Part shown: piece by piece, positions 5,116-5,188 of the stretch | How the letters are laid out: every line of letters starts with the position of its first letter | Numbering within the stretch: position 1 is the first letter of the stretch | NCBI GenBank assembly: GCA_016297555.1 | Contig: JAEDGK010000121.1 | Coordinates: 1-5,188 of the forward strand | Length of the DNA stretch: 5,188 nucleotides | Reading direction: 5' to 3' | DNA from: Clostridiaceae bacterium | GTDB lineage: Bacteria > Bacillota > Clostridia > Oscillospirales > Acutalibacteraceae | Position numbers and translations under genes: made by a program | Notes under the pieces: model-generated | Databases searched by the model: none | What the model saw: the letters and a program-made list of their open reading frames with translations, nothing else | Told to the model about the DNA's origin: nothing

Positions 5116-5188
5116 AAAATGACATTGCTGAGTCCCTAAATTGACAAAGTGAAGTTCGGATTTTTGAAGCAAAAAGAGCAAGATACCA

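Larger units (their letters stand above)
4889..5188. other. AT-rich right-hand region without a supported gene
   Basis: About 300 bases follow the terminator with no reading frame that has both a ribosome site and protein-like composition. Base composition is clearly more AT-rich than in the genes. It contains an inverted repeat CGGAATTTT (4912-4920) / AAAATTCCG (4955-4963) with a 34-base spacer. Inside that spacer is the palindrome TTGTACAA (4933-4940). Promoter-like sequences lie further right. It probably holds the upstream region of a gene beyond the window edge. Confidence 0.5.

Noticed and set aside
5086..5188. Two leftward frames open from the right edge (up to about 49 codons)
   Set aside because: No recognisable motif, two frames open at once, and low-complexity codon content. 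A gene tail cannot be supported.
5149..5188. Possible gene start (GTG at 5149) running off the right edge
   Set aside because: It is open only for 13 codons within view and has no Shine-Dalgarno upstream, so it cannot be called.

Overview
The window carries genes of an endospore-forming Bacillota, most likely a gut-type clostridium (Oscillospirales or Christensenellales grade). The evidence is a SpoVAF-type spore protein, a two-gene set whose make-up I associate with clostridial spore genomes, Shine-Dalgarno sites close to the Gram-positive optimum, and intergenic DNA full of short GTAGGG-linked stem-loops. The lineage is inferred from protein character and was not tested by a search.

Layout. 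Bases 1-226 hold no gene but are packed with five short stem-loops. Three of them share a CTACG flank while their arm sequences differ. Bases 227-3916 hold three genes, all read leftwards. Transcription enters near 3916 and runs through a 271-residue protein with a carboxypeptidase-regulatory-like beta domain. It then crosses a 12-base gap to a 449-residue protein with a compact SpoIID-like domain and three peptidoglycan-binding repeats (GTG start, near-perfect Shine-Dalgarno). A perfect 13-bp hairpin with a T-rich tail follows and looks like an intrinsic terminator. It overlaps the first codons of the longest spoVAF reading frame, so I prefer the internal start at 1678. A possible SigG-like promoter lies just upstream of that start.

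Bases 3917-4073 are a divergent intergenic region. They hold a good SigA-type promoter for the rightward gene and two small dyads. Bases 4074-4832 encode a complete classical short-chain dehydrogenase/reductase with intact cofactor and catalytic motifs. It is closed by a 13-bp hairpin and has no evident link to the spore genes. Bases 4889-5188 are AT-rich and without a convincing gene. They hold a long-spaced inverted repeat and promoter-like sequences that probably serve something beyond the right edge.

Function. SpoVAF is an inner-spore-membrane relative of the germinant receptor A subunits. The two proteins upstream look like a cytoplasmically made, peptidoglycan-directed pair. A role for the set in cortex remodelling or germination is inference. 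The least described content is this two-gene module, together with the terminator/start arrangement ahead of spoVAF.
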